The translations under genes were made by a program, and so were the position numbers. The notes under the pieces are model-generated. The model was not told the DNA's origin, ran no database searches, and saw nothing but the letters and a program-made list of their open reading frames with translations. A DNA stretch of 64,000 nucleotides from Schistosoma mansoni (Eukaryota; Platyhelminthes; Trematoda; Strigeidida; Schistosomatidae), in assembly GCF_000237925.1 (NCBI RefSeq), contig NW_017385989.1, positions 1,488,001 through 1,552,000 of the forward strand. Reading direction: 5' to 3'. This document shows positions 1 to 10,155 of the stretch, piece by piece. The stretch's first letter is position 1, and every line of letters starts with the position of its first letter.

Positions 1-829
1 TTTACGTTATATTTCAAGCCCTTTTATTTCAGTTGTATTTTACATTCGGTGTATTGAGATGCACCAGACTGAAGAACAGATATGGATAACTTCTGATGTT
101 CGAAATAAAATCTCTAATGAAAAGAGAACTCTTATATACAACAGTTACGCATTAAACAAAAAGAAAAAATGTTCGAAAATGCTGGATACCATAGGATTAT
201 TGAACACTGAAAAACGGATGGATGAGAGCTTAAATTTAGTTCAATTTCGATTTAGTTGTTATATAGGGTTATTGTAATAATCTTTCACTCGCTAAGGAAA
301 TCTAAACAACAATCCGATGGTAAACTCAAGCGTTTAGACATTGAATGAACCGAACTCAAATATACTTTAGCTCAAGTTGTACTTAGCCTCTAATAACTCT
401 TGAATTAGCCCCCAATTATTAGGAAGACCAGAAAAAAATTGACGATGATACTGTGGAAAATATGTGTGAACTTATGGGATTTTTTTTATATCCTTGATAA
501 TCGGTCATTGACGATGTGAGCTACAAGGCGTCTGATTCAAAGTGCTGCAAGCATAGAGAGACGATTTAAAATGGTAGCTATTGAAACACTGATCTTTTTG
601 ACTGATTCGATTAAAAATCTTAGGAAATTATGTACCTCAAAACAGTAATTACTCAATAGTTTTTCTTCCATCCCATTATCTCTCTCTTTACACTTTTATG
701 TGAACCGAAACGAGCGACCAACAAAAGACAAGTATAGTGTATGTACTAACTGCAAAAATCATCACACTGAACAAAACGAGCTATCACTTTACCGAAAACA
801 TTCATGAACACAGACAAGAATTCAAATAG
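1..829. other. No gene recognised
   Basis: Low-complexity AT-rich DNA, most likely part of the diacylglycerol kinase gene whose exons run leftwards out of the window. A 72-codon open frame at 59-277 has no recognisable domain. I looked on the minus strand for the next DGK exon (the rest of C1 domain 2) and did not find it. Confidence 0.5.
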
Positions 830-1110
830 TGTGGTGTGGTCTACTTATATCCATATAAGTAGTATATGGTGTGGGTCAGACATAGAATGTATTTTGGCAG
901 AAGACCGATGAGGAAAGAACTGAAATGAAACGCAAACGTCTGGAAAATGCATGAGCAATGGAATAAGAGAAGAAACAGTGAAGATTGAAACAATTGGTTG
1001 TTAATTTGCAAATTGACTGTTCATTGTTTGGTAATCAGAATTTATTGAGATAGTCTGTAATCTTTGCTTAAATACATTCGATTGTCCCCAGTTGTGTTTT
1101 GTTCACTACA
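830..1110 (+). mobile_element. Solo LTR, Gypsy-like family (possibly Boudicca-type)
   Basis: The sequence starts TGTGGTG and ends CACTACA, so it has TG...CA termini, and it is flanked by a 4-bp ATAG repeat (826-829 and 1111-1114). Related copies lie at 5432, 53936, 56572 and 61705. No internal retroelement genes are attached, so it is a solo LTR left by recombination. The assignment to a Boudicca-like Gypsy family rests on memory of LTR length and ends and needs a repeat-library match. Moderately old fossil. Confidence 0.6.
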
Positions 1111-1154
1111 ATAGTACCATGTTTCATCGTGCATGTCAATATGCAACAGTGATT

Positions 1155-1200
1155 TGATGGATGCGCTCTGCTGAGGAGTCCCACAATAGGACATTCACTT
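1155..1200 (+). repeat. HH-SINE-2 fragment (ribozyme 5' half)
   Basis: A short stretch matching the hammerhead segment of HH-SINE-2: the CTGAGGA core and the GTCC/GGAC stem II are present, then the match stops. It lacks the tRNA-like head and the 3' tail. Confidence 0.5.
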
Positions 1201-1468
1201 GAAGATGTTTATAATTAAATGGTGGCTAGTAATCTATGTAAGTTGTCTATCTGCATAGATTGTATTTCATAATCTTGAATGAGTTTTTTTTATTTAGACG
1301 ATAGCTAACAATGAAATTCATGACACAAGTTTCATCTTATCATCTGCTCACTAGTGACTGGCTCCACGAGGTATTTCCTGGAGTTCTAGTGACAAGCAGT
1401 AACCAGTGGAGTTCAACTAGGTCTGTTGGGAGATATTAACTCACTGAAGACAATTGGTGAAATGGTTG

Positions 1469-1715
1469 CTCAACTTCGTGGATTGGTTAAACTTAAACAT
1501 TAACACCGTTGGATGCCAGCAGGCTCAGTGGTCTATCCGTCAAGTGCTCTGGCGCGAGAATGGTAGGTCTTGGGTTCGAATCTCGCGAGGCGAGATAAAG
1601 GATGAACACTGCCCAGGAGTCCCACAATAAGACGAAATGGCCGTCTAGTGCTTCCAGGTTTTCCATGGTTGTCTAGCTTCAATTGACTCATGATTTCAAG
1701 TATATATAAAAATTA
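1469..1715 (+). mobile_element. HH-SINE-2 (tRNA-derived SINE with hammerhead), degenerate
   Basis: Order of parts: a ~45-bp leader, an A-box-like segment (GGCTCAGTGGTCTATC), a B box (GGTTCGAATC at about 1574-1583), the hammerhead segment (about 1612-1662), then the conserved 3' tail with CTAGCTTCAATTGACTCATG. The catalytic core here reads CCAGGA instead of CTGAGGA and one stem II base is changed, so this ribozyme should be dead. Confidence 0.75.
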
Positions 1716-1830
1716 TTTACGATTTATTGGTTGGATATATATATTGAATAAATGATATTGTTGACTTCCCCCTCTTTCTCTCTCTCTCTGTGTGTCTCTC
1801 TAAGTATTATAAAATAAAATTAAAACATAC

Positions 1831-1933
1831 TTTCACATTTTAATGCCAATAAATCATCGACACGTTTACGGCAAACATTACAAAATTTCCTTTTAAAATG
1901 ACCAATTTCTGACCAACAATGAGGCACAGGATC
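1831..1933 (-). CDS. DGKQ: Diacylglycerol kinase theta, exon with start of C1 domain 2
   Basis: The exon encodes 34 residues, DPVPHCWSEIGHFKRKFCNV then CRKRVDDLLALKCE. I recall human DGK-theta having a PVxHC..GxxxHKRKFCAVCRK segment at the start of its second cysteine-rich C1 domain, and the Cys spacing agrees. The acceptor AG is at 1934-1935 and the donor GTATGT at 1830-1825; the exon enters in phase 0 and leaves one base. C1 domains bind diacylglycerol or partner proteins; the enzyme phosphorylates diacylglycerol to phosphatidic acid. The kinase domain lies beyond the window's left edge. Family call firm, theta subtype likely. Confidence 0.8.
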
Positions 1934-2181
1934 CTTTTTTACAAAAAAGGAAAAAACAAAAACAAACGTATAAAAACAAAAAAAAACGATATTTAAGCAA
2001 AGAAAAAAATGAACTAGTGAAACGAACGATAATCATAGGATTCTTTTTTTTTTCTTTACTCCTCCTTACTGACCTTAGTTTTTATTTCAGATAATGATAC
2101 ATTTATTGGTTATTCAAATGAGGTATATAACCCATATTATTAGAATTAATAATAAACTAGTGAATAGATAATTAAATGATC

Positions 2182-2205
2182 AATATATATATATATATAT
2201 ATATA
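2182..2205. repeat. (AT)n microsatellite
   Basis: A pure AT dinucleotide run of about 12 units inside a DGK intron. A shorter similar run lies near 11612-11632. Confidence 0.9.
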
Positions 2206-2476
2206 AAGGGGAATAGAAAGGAGAAAAGGGAAAAACAATCAATCAATCATCTCAAAAAATAATAACGATATTTTAGGTAGGGGAATTTCTGAAAGTGTAT
2301 GTGTTCTCTACAGAATACTATCTGAAGATAACTTTCTACTTACAAGAGTGTGATGACTGCTACAGTGTTTACTCTGATGAAAATGTTATACATTAAAATA
2401 TGATCATGTCTGATTATGAACTTTGTCTTCACCATATCATTTACATTATTAGTATCTTTTCAAATAATAGAGTTAT

Positions 2477-2661
2477 TTCAACTAATTATTGTTTGTTTAA
2501 ATCTTCCCATTGATGTTTAGGACTACAACTGGTCAGTCTCTCATTAGCATATGTGCATACTATGCGTATTGCCTCGATATAGCTTTAATTCACAAGCATT
2601 GTAAGCAAAGATGGATAGTGGACATAAATGAGAAGATTCAAACAAACAATAATTAGTTGAA
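2477..2661 (-). mobile_element. HH-SINE-1 3' half as a foldback
   Basis: 2477-2621 is the 3' half of HH-SINE-1 on the minus strand. It is joined directly to a plus-strand copy of the last ~40 bases of the same tail (2622-2661). The two tail copies (2477-2516 and 2622-2661) are complementary at 37 of 40 positions, so a transcript would form a hairpin with a ~105-base loop. The ribozyme is absent. Confidence 0.75.
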
Positions 2662-2679
2662 TTTAGACTTCATCCCATT

Positions 2680-2866
2680 GCACAAACAAATGGCGATCTG
2701 AACTCAGTAGTTGAGTGAATAACGCGATGGCGTTTGAAGGGAAAGGGACTGGGTTCGAGTCCCAGAGTGAACATCAACTCTGAGATACAGGTACATCCAA
2801 CCGACGAGTCCCAAATAGGATGAAACGCGCTCCCTGGACTCCATTGCTAGCCATTATCCAATTTTG
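2680..2866 (+). mobile_element. HH-SINE-1 (Sm-alpha-like), short form
   Basis: tRNA-like head with B box GGTTCGAGTCC (about 2752-2762), a linker, then the hammerhead segment at 2794-2840, ending near CCATTATCC without the long tail. The core reads CCGACGA and stem II closes with GGAT instead of GGAC, so self-cleavage is unlikely. Confidence 0.75.
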
Positions 2867-2929
2867 TTTATCTTTTTTGTTTGATTGGAACTGAAAGTGT
2901 AGCGTAGAATGCCAACAGAGTAGTTTTAA

Positions 2930-3060
2930 TGGGTAATTGTTGGCAGAGAGATCTGAAAGTCTAAGGTATGATCCCTGGTGGAGATGTGGATGGGCGCTGT
3001 TAAGGAGTTCAATACTAGATCTGACCATCTATTTGATGCCTCCTTTTTTTTCAATGGCTG
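2930..3060 (+). repeat. Highly degenerate HH-SINE-2-like copy
   Basis: A weak B-box-like GGTATGATCC is followed by GCGCTGTTAAGGAG, which lines up with the HH-SINE-2 hammerhead start (GCGCACTGCTGAGGAG). Too decayed for a firm call. Confidence 0.35.
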
Positions 3061-3184
3061 TCTCATTAAACCTAGTTAGTGATGTAAGTTATAAAACTAC
3101 TTACAAAAAAGAATGAACAAACGCATTCCTAAGCTTTTGATAATGTTTTTTTATTATTAAATATAAGATTTAGGTTTAAAGTTA

Positions 3185-3350
3185 GATAGTGTCTAGCAGT
3201 GGAATTCAGGATATTCATTTAATCCTGGATGAGACTTGTCAGATGGATACAACCGGATCAAAGTGATGATATTCACACAAAGGATTTTATTTCAAACATC
3301 AACACTTCATCCATTGAATTATAAACACAAACAAATGAGGTTTAGTAGAG
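3185..3350 (-). repeat. Degenerate HH-SINE-1 copy
   Basis: The reverse complement keeps TCCACTGCTAGACACTATC and a scrambled hammerhead (ATCCATCTGACAAGTC), followed by the linker upstream. Old copy, inactive ribozyme. Confidence 0.5.
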
Positions 3351-3473
3351 AAAATATTAAGATCTACATACTTTTGTGAAACAGTGTTTGTTAAGAGAAA
3401 ATAAGCATTTTGATTTTGACATAAGTAGTAAAGTGTCAACAATGAACCGCGTTATACACTAGCATGAATAACA

Positions 3474-3590
3474 ACTGGAAAGAATTGGAAAGGAAGGCTC
3501 AGGACAGAGTTGGATGGAGAATGCTGGTGAGCGGCCTATGCTCCTCGACGAGGGGTAACAGGCGTAAGTAAGTAAGTAAGTAATGAAGTA
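3474..3590 (+). mobile_element. LINE-C (RTE-like) 3' end, strongly 5'-truncated
   Basis: Matches the last ~110 bases of the LINE-C family (compare 30380-30505 and 59880-59970): AGGACAGAGT, then GGCCTATGCTCC, then AACAGGCGTAAGTAAG. It ends in the family's tandem TAAG tail. Confidence 0.8.
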
Positions 3591-3599
3591 CAATATGGT

Positions 3600-4480
3600 T
3601 AGAGTTTCAACATCACTATATTCGAATTCTGTTCAAGTATATTGGTACATCTAACTAATTTTAAACTTTCTCAATTACCATGCAATTGAACAGTAATGGA
3701 AAATCTCTTCTCATCCTAATCACAATGTACACCTAACCCGGCATAATATAAATTAAGTAATATTAGCATCTATATTTTGAAATATAGTTAACCTTCAAAC
3801 GAATAACTATTCCCAATATGTTGATGACATGTTTGTTATGTGTACTAATCAACAAAGTATCCTGATCAATGGCCGGAAACGTTAAGAGATATAACTTTAA
3901 ATCGGTCATAACAACCCAGATGCATTCGTTGTTTAACTTCTTTTGAATTTTGAATTCTAAAAACTTTCTAAACTTTCAAACCCATGAATTCATTTTAATT
4001 TTTTCAAATCATATTGTTTGTACTCGATGTTTTTTTTTACTACCACTGGTTCTGAAACTCTGGGATTTATTGAGACAGTATGAAGATCTGAACCAATGCA
4101 CATGTACACCATGTTCTACTTTGTTTATGGTTGACTTATTGCGCTGTATTTCAAGTATACACTTTTGATTATAACATTTTATTTTTACTCTAAATTCCTG
4201 TCAATATTCTTCCAATAAGTAGTTCTTAAAAGCTAATGAATACCATGATACTAAATGCAACTGATGAGCAGATAATCACAGCAACTAACAGTGGCAGATA
4301 GCGAAAAAAACGGATCTGTATTCTGATCTAGTAAATCCTCAGTTTCTGTCTAGTTTATTTAAAGAGACTAGTTGGTAAACAGATATTCTCAACCTATGAT
4401 AGCTAGTTAAAAATCGAGTATTTTAACAATTAAGCCACAGTTCCAAATTACATTGATGTACTGATAATGATAACATTGTC
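3600..4480. other. DGK intron, nothing recognised
   Basis: AT-rich sequence with one uninformative 72-codon open frame (3950-4168). The exon needed between the 6848-6715 and 1933-1831 DGK exons was looked for here without success. Confidence 0.4.
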
Positions 4481-4494
4481 TATACCAACGAGTT

Positions 4495-4586
4495 GCCGGC
4501 GACCCTACCACGTTGAAAGCACCGGTTCTCGTCCGATCACCGCAGTTAAGCAACGTTGGACCCGGTCAGTACTTGCATGGGTGACC
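4495..4586 (+). pseudogene. Truncated 5S rRNA retro-pseudogene
   Basis: 92 bases match the 5' three quarters of metazoan 5S rRNA. Diagnostic strings are TACCACGTTGAA, CACCGGTTCTCGTCCGATCA, AGTTAAGCAACGTTGG and CATGGGTGACC. The last ~28 bases of a 120-nt 5S are missing. The same 11-bp string ACCAACGAGTT lies at 4484-4494 and 4584-4594 (the right copy overlaps the end of the 5S match), as expected for a target-site duplication, so this was retro-inserted and is not a gene of the 5S cluster. Confidence 0.85.
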
Positions 4587-4970
4587 AACGAGTTAAAAAC
4601 TGATTTGTTTAATATCATATATTCAGTAAAACATAAATGAGTCTTAAAACCATGATCCTGTTTATTAAAGTCTCCATAATTTCTGCGTACGAAAGACAGG
4701 AAAATCTAGAAAATTAATCTGAACGAAAATATAAAATGAAACACAATAACCGTTTACTAACCTTGGTTAAAAATGGTGCAATACAAGTACATGCTGTCAC
4801 AACTGAACGCATACACTTTTCATGGGCTAGAAAATTACAAACTGTTTGTTTGTTTGTTTTTAGAAAAAGAGGGAGAGAAAAAAAGTATTACAGGAATATG
4901 ACAATCAATCTGATTTGTGATGAAAACAGTCTTACTAAGCTAAAACTACGACTACTATCACTGCTACTAC

Positions 4971-5262
4971 TAATTCCCATTGATGTCTAGGACTGCAATT
5001 GACCAGTCTCTTGTTGTCATGTGTTCATCGTGTGAGGATTGACTCGATATTACCTTAGGTCACAAGCGTTATAAGTATAAATGGTTGGTGGCTGGTAGCG
5101 GAATCCAGGACGCGCATTTCGTCCTACCTTTGCATATAATGCTTATGACTTAAGGTAATATCGAGGCAATCCGCACAGGATGCACATATAACAATAGGAA
5201 ACTGATCAGTTGCAGTCCTAAACATCGATGAGAAGATTCAAACAAATGATAAAAAATGAATT
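4971..5262 (-). mobile_element. HH-SINE-1 foldback with breakpoint inside the ribozyme
   Basis: 4971-5128 is minus-strand HH-SINE-1 from the middle of the hammerhead (GGACGAAA) to the tail. It is joined to a plus-strand copy of the tail at 5129-5262. The arms (about 4971-5083 and 5129-5240) are complementary over ~110 bases at roughly 80%. The inversion point is the descending strand of stem II. Confidence 0.75.
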
Positions 5263-5431
5263 GCTGAGTGAACTATGAAACATATTTCCAAACAAATGAT
5301 GTAACAGCTGCTTTTTATTGGTTAACTACGAGAATTCAGCAGATGTCTGATAAGTTATTTCTATTGATATCCTACTAATATTTTAATTAAAATTAACCCT
5401 GAATCCGGACTTAAATGACTTTACATCATAT

Positions 5432-5535
5432 TGTAGTGAATGTGAACACGACTGGGGACAATCTAATGTATTAAGGCACAAATTACAGACTATCTCATTA
5501 AATTCTGATAACCATACAATGAACAGAATCTTCAT
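5432..5535 (-). mobile_element. Partial solo LTR (same family as 830-1110)
   Basis: The reverse complement of the LTR 3' end: begins TGTAGTG and then matches the block also seen at 1010-1110. Only about a third of the LTR remains. Fossil. Confidence 0.55.
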
Positions 5536-6714
5536 TCTCACGGATGAAACCCTAATCATTATTGGATCCTAATTCAGTGATTGTCTAACTTAGATCGGTT
5601 TGTGTTCTCGATAAAAAATTCAACAATCTCCACAACCACCAATACTGGAGTTTTTTTATTGACCAGACATTGCTTAATAACACTATAAACAGAAAACAAC
5701 TATTCAGTGATTATCAGTATTTTATGTTGACCGTCAGTATGTCACATAAAATACTAAAATGTTAAAAAAACTCAAAAGTGAAAGGATGACAGTCTTATTG
5801 CATACTCATTGTTGAGGGTAGAAGTTGTACTTTACACAGAAATGAAGGAGGCTTCATGATTAAACTAATCTACCAAACTATGTAATTGATACATCCTGGT
5901 TCACCGTGTCAGCTATGAGACTTAAAGATTCTGAATTTATTACCTGTCAGGGTTGTGGTTGATAAAATTCCCAAACTAGGATGAGATAGCTATCTAGTTG
6001 AGTATGACTGTTAATGGTTCTTCAAACTCAATCTTTTTATGCCGAAAAGTTTCTTATGATTGAACTATTCTCCGTAATCAATAAATATAAATAATTTTTA
6101 TAACATTAATGACAGTAAGAACTTCAGACGAGCTTTTAAATGACGTCCACATTATGCAAAAGACACTTACAGATCAACAATCAGTTACCCTAGCTAGATT
6201 AAAATGACTTATATATCGGATATTCATGTCACCCATTTCATGTAAAACGTATTATCATTTGATCTAGGTTTAAAGCAATTATAGGTTCAAGTTGTTTTGA
6301 TTACTGTAGACATTTCAGCAGATGAAGATTAAGACAGTGAACGTAATTTTCTTTATGACATTATAATCGATAGTTGAGAATTGACCAAACTGTCATCAAT
6401 TCAAGGTTTCTAAAGAGTCTAGAAATTTCGAAAAAATCTAATAGTAACATTGAAATGACAAGTAATCGAAACAACTATTTGTTTTCCTTGATTTGTTGTC
6501 TATATCGAACTCCATGAAAACATTAAATATCCTCAAAGACTTCGTAATAAACATCTGTTTACATCGGTAATTAGACAGGAAACTACAATAGCACTATGAA
6601 GTAACGAACAATAGTAAATCAAATAAGACTATTGAACTAATTTCATGGTGATAGAAAAAGAATAAACTAGACTAGTAAAACAAAAAGATGGAACCTATTA
6701 TACAATCGACTGAC
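5536..6714. other. DGK intron, nothing recognised
   Basis: No coding exon, RNA gene or repeat that I can name. The missing DGK exon (rest of C1 domain 1) could be here, but no run of the expected Cys/His pattern was seen. Confidence 0.4.
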
Positions 6715-6848
6715 CTTCACAAACCATTCCAGTTGTTCCTAATATTCCCCATAAAAGATCTGAACAGTGATGACATGTAGCAGGTTTATGTAGATTCTTT
6801 TTCACAAACGAATGACCTTGAAACCAACCTTTTAAGGTGGAAGTACTT
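6715..6848 (-). CDS. DGKQ: Diacylglycerol kinase theta, exon with C1 domain 1 (first half)
   Basis: The exon encodes STSTLKGWFQGHSFVKKNLH followed by KPATCHHCSDLLWGILGTTG and MVCE. This is the classic C1 start: His, then CxxC (CHHC), a WG..G turn and the third Cys. The acceptor AG is at 6849-6850 and the donor GTCAGT at 6714-6709. The first base completes the AA left by exon 1 (13939-14030) to a Lys codon, and the last base is the G of an expected Val codon. Phase agreement across a 7-kb intron supports one gene. Zinc-binding C1 domain of a lipid kinase. Confidence 0.85.
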
Positions 6849-6923
6849 CTAAATTAGTAGGAAACAATATAATCGAAAATAACATTTAATCCACACATAA
6901 CTGTAATAACATTTCAAATTTAA

Positions 6924-7129
6924 ATTCATTTAGTATCGCACAAGCAAGTGGCTATCAGGACTCAGTGGCCGAGTGGATAACGCGATGGAGTTTGGAGCGA
7001 AGGTACTGGATTCGAGTCCCAGAGTGAACATTAACTCTGAAATACAGGCATATCCAGCCGACGAGTCCCAAATAGGACGAAACACGCGTCCTGGATTCCA
7101 CTGCTAGCCACTATCCATCTCTGCTTACC
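6924..7129 (+). mobile_element. HH-SINE-1 with a 15-base inverted tail tip, 14-bp TSD
   Basis: Bounded by a perfect 14-bp duplication, CATTTCAAATTTAA (6910-6923, 7130-7143). The insert begins ATTCATTTAGTATCG, the reverse complement (14/15) of the tail tip of long copies such as 8054-8068. Then come the tRNA-like head (A box from about 6961), the B-box region (GGATTCGAGTCCC near 7009-7021) and the hammerhead (7052-7097). Stem I ATCCAG/CTGGAT and stem II are intact, but the core is CCGACGA. Confidence 0.85.
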
Positions 7130-7242
7130 ATTTCAAATTTAAGTCTGAATAACAAAAGTTATTACAATATAACAAAAAATAAACAAACAAACATAAAAAT
7201 TAATGGTACGTGATTTATATCAAATACTTATTAGATACGTGA

Positions 7243-7395
7243 AGGCCATTGTCCTGGGTTCGAATCTCACGAGGTGGGATCGTGCATGCGCACTGCCACT
7301 GAGGAGTCCCACAATAGGACGAAATGGCCGTCCAGTGCTTCCAGGTTTTCCTAGGTGGTCTGGCTTCAATTGACTCATGATCTCAATTATATAAA
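7243..7395 (+). mobile_element. HH-SINE-2 copy, 5'-truncated
   Basis: Starts just before the B box (GGGTTCGAATCTC) and runs through the hammerhead (7290-7338) to the CTTCAATTGACTCATG tail. Stem II GTCC/GGAC, GAAA and the CAGTGC strand are intact, but extra bases sit between the upstream stem I strand and the core (GCACTGCCACTGAGGAG). Confidence 0.75.
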
Positions 7396-7764
7396 ATCAA
7401 TAAAATCTCCACGAAACCCCCTTCTTAAGTTTTTAGCTGGATATATCTGTAAGTTGGAAGAGGTGATATGTTTCTACTGATTTTAAAGCACATTATTTTG
7501 TGCCAAATACAAGAAATGTCGAACATATATGATTCAATTAAGAGCACCTTTTTTTGTAAGGTAAAATCTATCAATGTCCTCCACGAAGATGTTGCAAAAC
7601 AAAGGGAATAATGCTGTGTCCGTGGTCCTACTGCTGATACTGGACATATAGATAAATATCATCGATGTAAAACCTGGCACAGATGTGCGTTAACCCAACT
7701 TTTTTTTATACTTGAAATCGGGAACCACTGTAATTCCCACAAGAAAATGTAAGAACGCAGAAAA

Positions 7765-8068
7765 CTTATAGAACTCAGTGGCTGAGTGGATAACGCGATG
7801 GCGTTTGAACCGAAAAGTACTGGGTTCGAGTTGCAGAGTGAACATCAACTCTGAGATACAGGTACATCCAGCTGAAGAGTTTCAAATAGGACGATACACG
7901 CATCCTGGATTCCACTTCTAGCCACTATCCATCTTTGCTTACAATGCTTGTGAAATAAGGCTATATCGAGGCAATACTAACAATATGCACATATACCAAT
8001 TAGAGACTGACCCAGTTGCAGTCCTAACAAATCGATGGGAAGATTCAAACAAACAATACTAAATGAAT
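7765..8068 (+). mobile_element. HH-SINE-1, long form
   Basis: A nearly complete copy: tRNA-like head (ACTCAGTGGCTGAGTGGATA), B box (GGGTTCGAGT), hammerhead position 7866-7910, then the ~150-base tail ending CAATACTAAATGAAT. The ribozyme core is broken (GTTTC in stem II, GATA for GAAA). It serves as the reference for the tail seen inverted in other copies. Confidence 0.8.
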
Positions 8069-9190
8069 ATCACCATTAGATTAAATTACTGTGATTTATA
8101 TTATCGATTTTCGCACATAATAATAACCCACTGAATGTAGTTCTTCTGAATCGATATAGGGAATATAATAGTCACACTGAACAAAAAATTAGACCTGTCA
8201 CACTAGACGAAGTTCATACTTAAGTAAAGTAACCCATTGTGTTATTCAATAAAAAAATAAAGAGAATCTTAAGCGATGAGAAATGTTTCTTTACGGGGAA
8301 ATTATTTACTTAACCTGTACACTCGTATTTATAGTTGCTTGATAAGTGTATAAGTCAATAAAAAGACTTTCTTAAAGTTACATCATTGTGTGATCTGAGA
8401 TTTCACGATGATTATGCTATTGTTATTATGATCTTTATGTTTTTCATTTTTCTTCAGACCTGTCAAGTGAATGTCGTTCAGAAGGACGATGAAAGCTCCA
8501 CGACCAAACCATCCAGCTCAGAGAACAAACACATATCAAAAAGTTATCTTTGATGTAAATTATTTTCATCCTCCTATTTTTCTGTACCCCCCTAATTATT
8601 ACGCAACCCTTTTTGATATTTGAAATCTCAAATTACTTTTCTATCTTTCTATAGACTTATATATATTTATTATCAGAAGGGGTTTTGTGGAGATTCAGTA
8701 TTTATCATAGTTGAAAGCGTGAGTCAATTGAAGCTAGACCATGTTGTGTAACATTTTTTTCTTGATAAACACACGTCAATATAGAAACAAGGTAGTTGAG
8801 TAAATCTGACTGATCAGAGGGCTGAAGATATATTGCAAATGCTTCAGGGATTTTTCCTACTGAAACTCACTTCTGAGACAAAAGTTGTTGTCCGACTGTT
8901 GATAACATTTAACTAAACTAACAGTCTTTGAGGTCATTCATTAGTGAATTTTTATCATTAAATAATTTAGCATTTCTATTGACAAAGAAGTAAGATACTA
9001 TAATAATCTGACTAGTAATGAATCAGTGTATGATAACTATCTTTACACTGTATACTTCTTGTTCTCAATAGTATTGTTTCCTAGCGAAATAAATATCTCA
9101 GATTAAACCACTCTTAATGTTTAGTTTTAATTGTGTTTACTGAAGAGTATTTCATATCTTGGAGGAAGGGAACTTTCCCCTTGCAATAAA
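8069..9190. other. DGK intron, mostly unrecognised
   Basis: About 8680-8745 holds the reverse complement of the HH-SINE-2 3' end (AGAAGGGGTTTTGTGGAG...GAGTCAATTGAAGCTAG). The rest has no gene or repeat I can name. Confidence 0.45.
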
Positions 9191-9194
9191 CATG

Positions 9195-9755
9195 TTAACA
9201 TAGCTCCGGCGCGAAACTGGTAAGTCCTGGGTTCGAATCTCGCGAGTGCGGGATCGTGGATGCGCACTGCTGAGCAGTCCCATAGTAGGACGAACCGGCC
9301 GTACAGTGCTTTCAGGTTTTCCATGGTGGTCTAGCTTCAATTGACTCATGATGTCAACTATGAAAATANNNNNNNNNNNNNNNNNNNNNNNNNNNNNNNN
9401 NNNNNNNNNNNNNNNNNNNNNNNNNNNNNNNNNNNNNNNNNNNNNNNNNNNNNNNNNNNNNNNNNNNNNNNNNNNNNNNNNNNNNNNNNNNNNNNNNNNN
9501 NNNNNNNNNNNNNNNNNNNNNNNNNNNNNNNNNNNNNNNNNNNNNNNNNNNNNNNNNNNNNNNNNNNNTCTCGAGCCGAAGCCCTTAACCGATAGACCAC
9601 TGAGCTGGCATCCAACGGTGTTAATGTCTAACTTCAACTGATCGACGATGCGCACTGCTGAGGAGTCCCATAATAGGACGAAACGGCCGTCCAGTGTTTC
9701 CAGGTTTTCCATGGTGGTCTAGCTTCAATTGACTCACGCTTTCAACTATGTTATA
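9195..9755. mobile_element. Cluster of HH-SINE-2 copies in opposite orientations around a gap
   Basis: 9195-9368 is a plus-strand HH-SINE-2 (hammerhead 9264-9309, core mutated to CTGAGCA). After the gap, 9569-9644 is the head of a minus-strand copy, joined to a plus-strand ribozyme-plus-tail (9645-9755). The hammerhead at 9652-9697 looks intact: stem I GCACTG/CAGTGT (one G-U pair), CTGAGGA, stem II GTCC/GGAC, GAAA, and the cleavage triplet GTC. Confidence 0.75.
9369..9568. other. Assembly gap (200 N)
   Basis: Exactly 200 Ns, a fixed-size scaffold gap. It falls between oppositely oriented SINE copies, a place where an inverted repeat would break assembly. Confidence 0.95.
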
Positions 9756-10155
9756 TATATTTATCAAACAACTATAAATACCTATAGTTCCCTTAATCAT
9801 CTTGCACTCTTCAACTATAGATACAAATACTACAGCTTAAGTAAATGATTTCGTCGAGAAGAAGATTTTCTCGTCGTTCAAAATTCTCTTCATTTACCTA
9901 AAAAGTAATCATCTGAAAGAATACCACTTTTATTCTATCAATATCAAATAAGTTTAAAGACTCGGAGTACCTTTTGATCATATATTGAAATTCATTAAGA
10001 AAAAAAAAATTAGTTTATAATGAGAGAATTTCTATCTGGTTAATGCAATTGAACATTCATCTTTTTGCTGAATAGCTGAGTTCTTTTTTTATAGTTTACT
10101 GCTTTCTCTGTTCAAAAATGGTTAACTCTTGATGTATGACATATACATTTATTTA

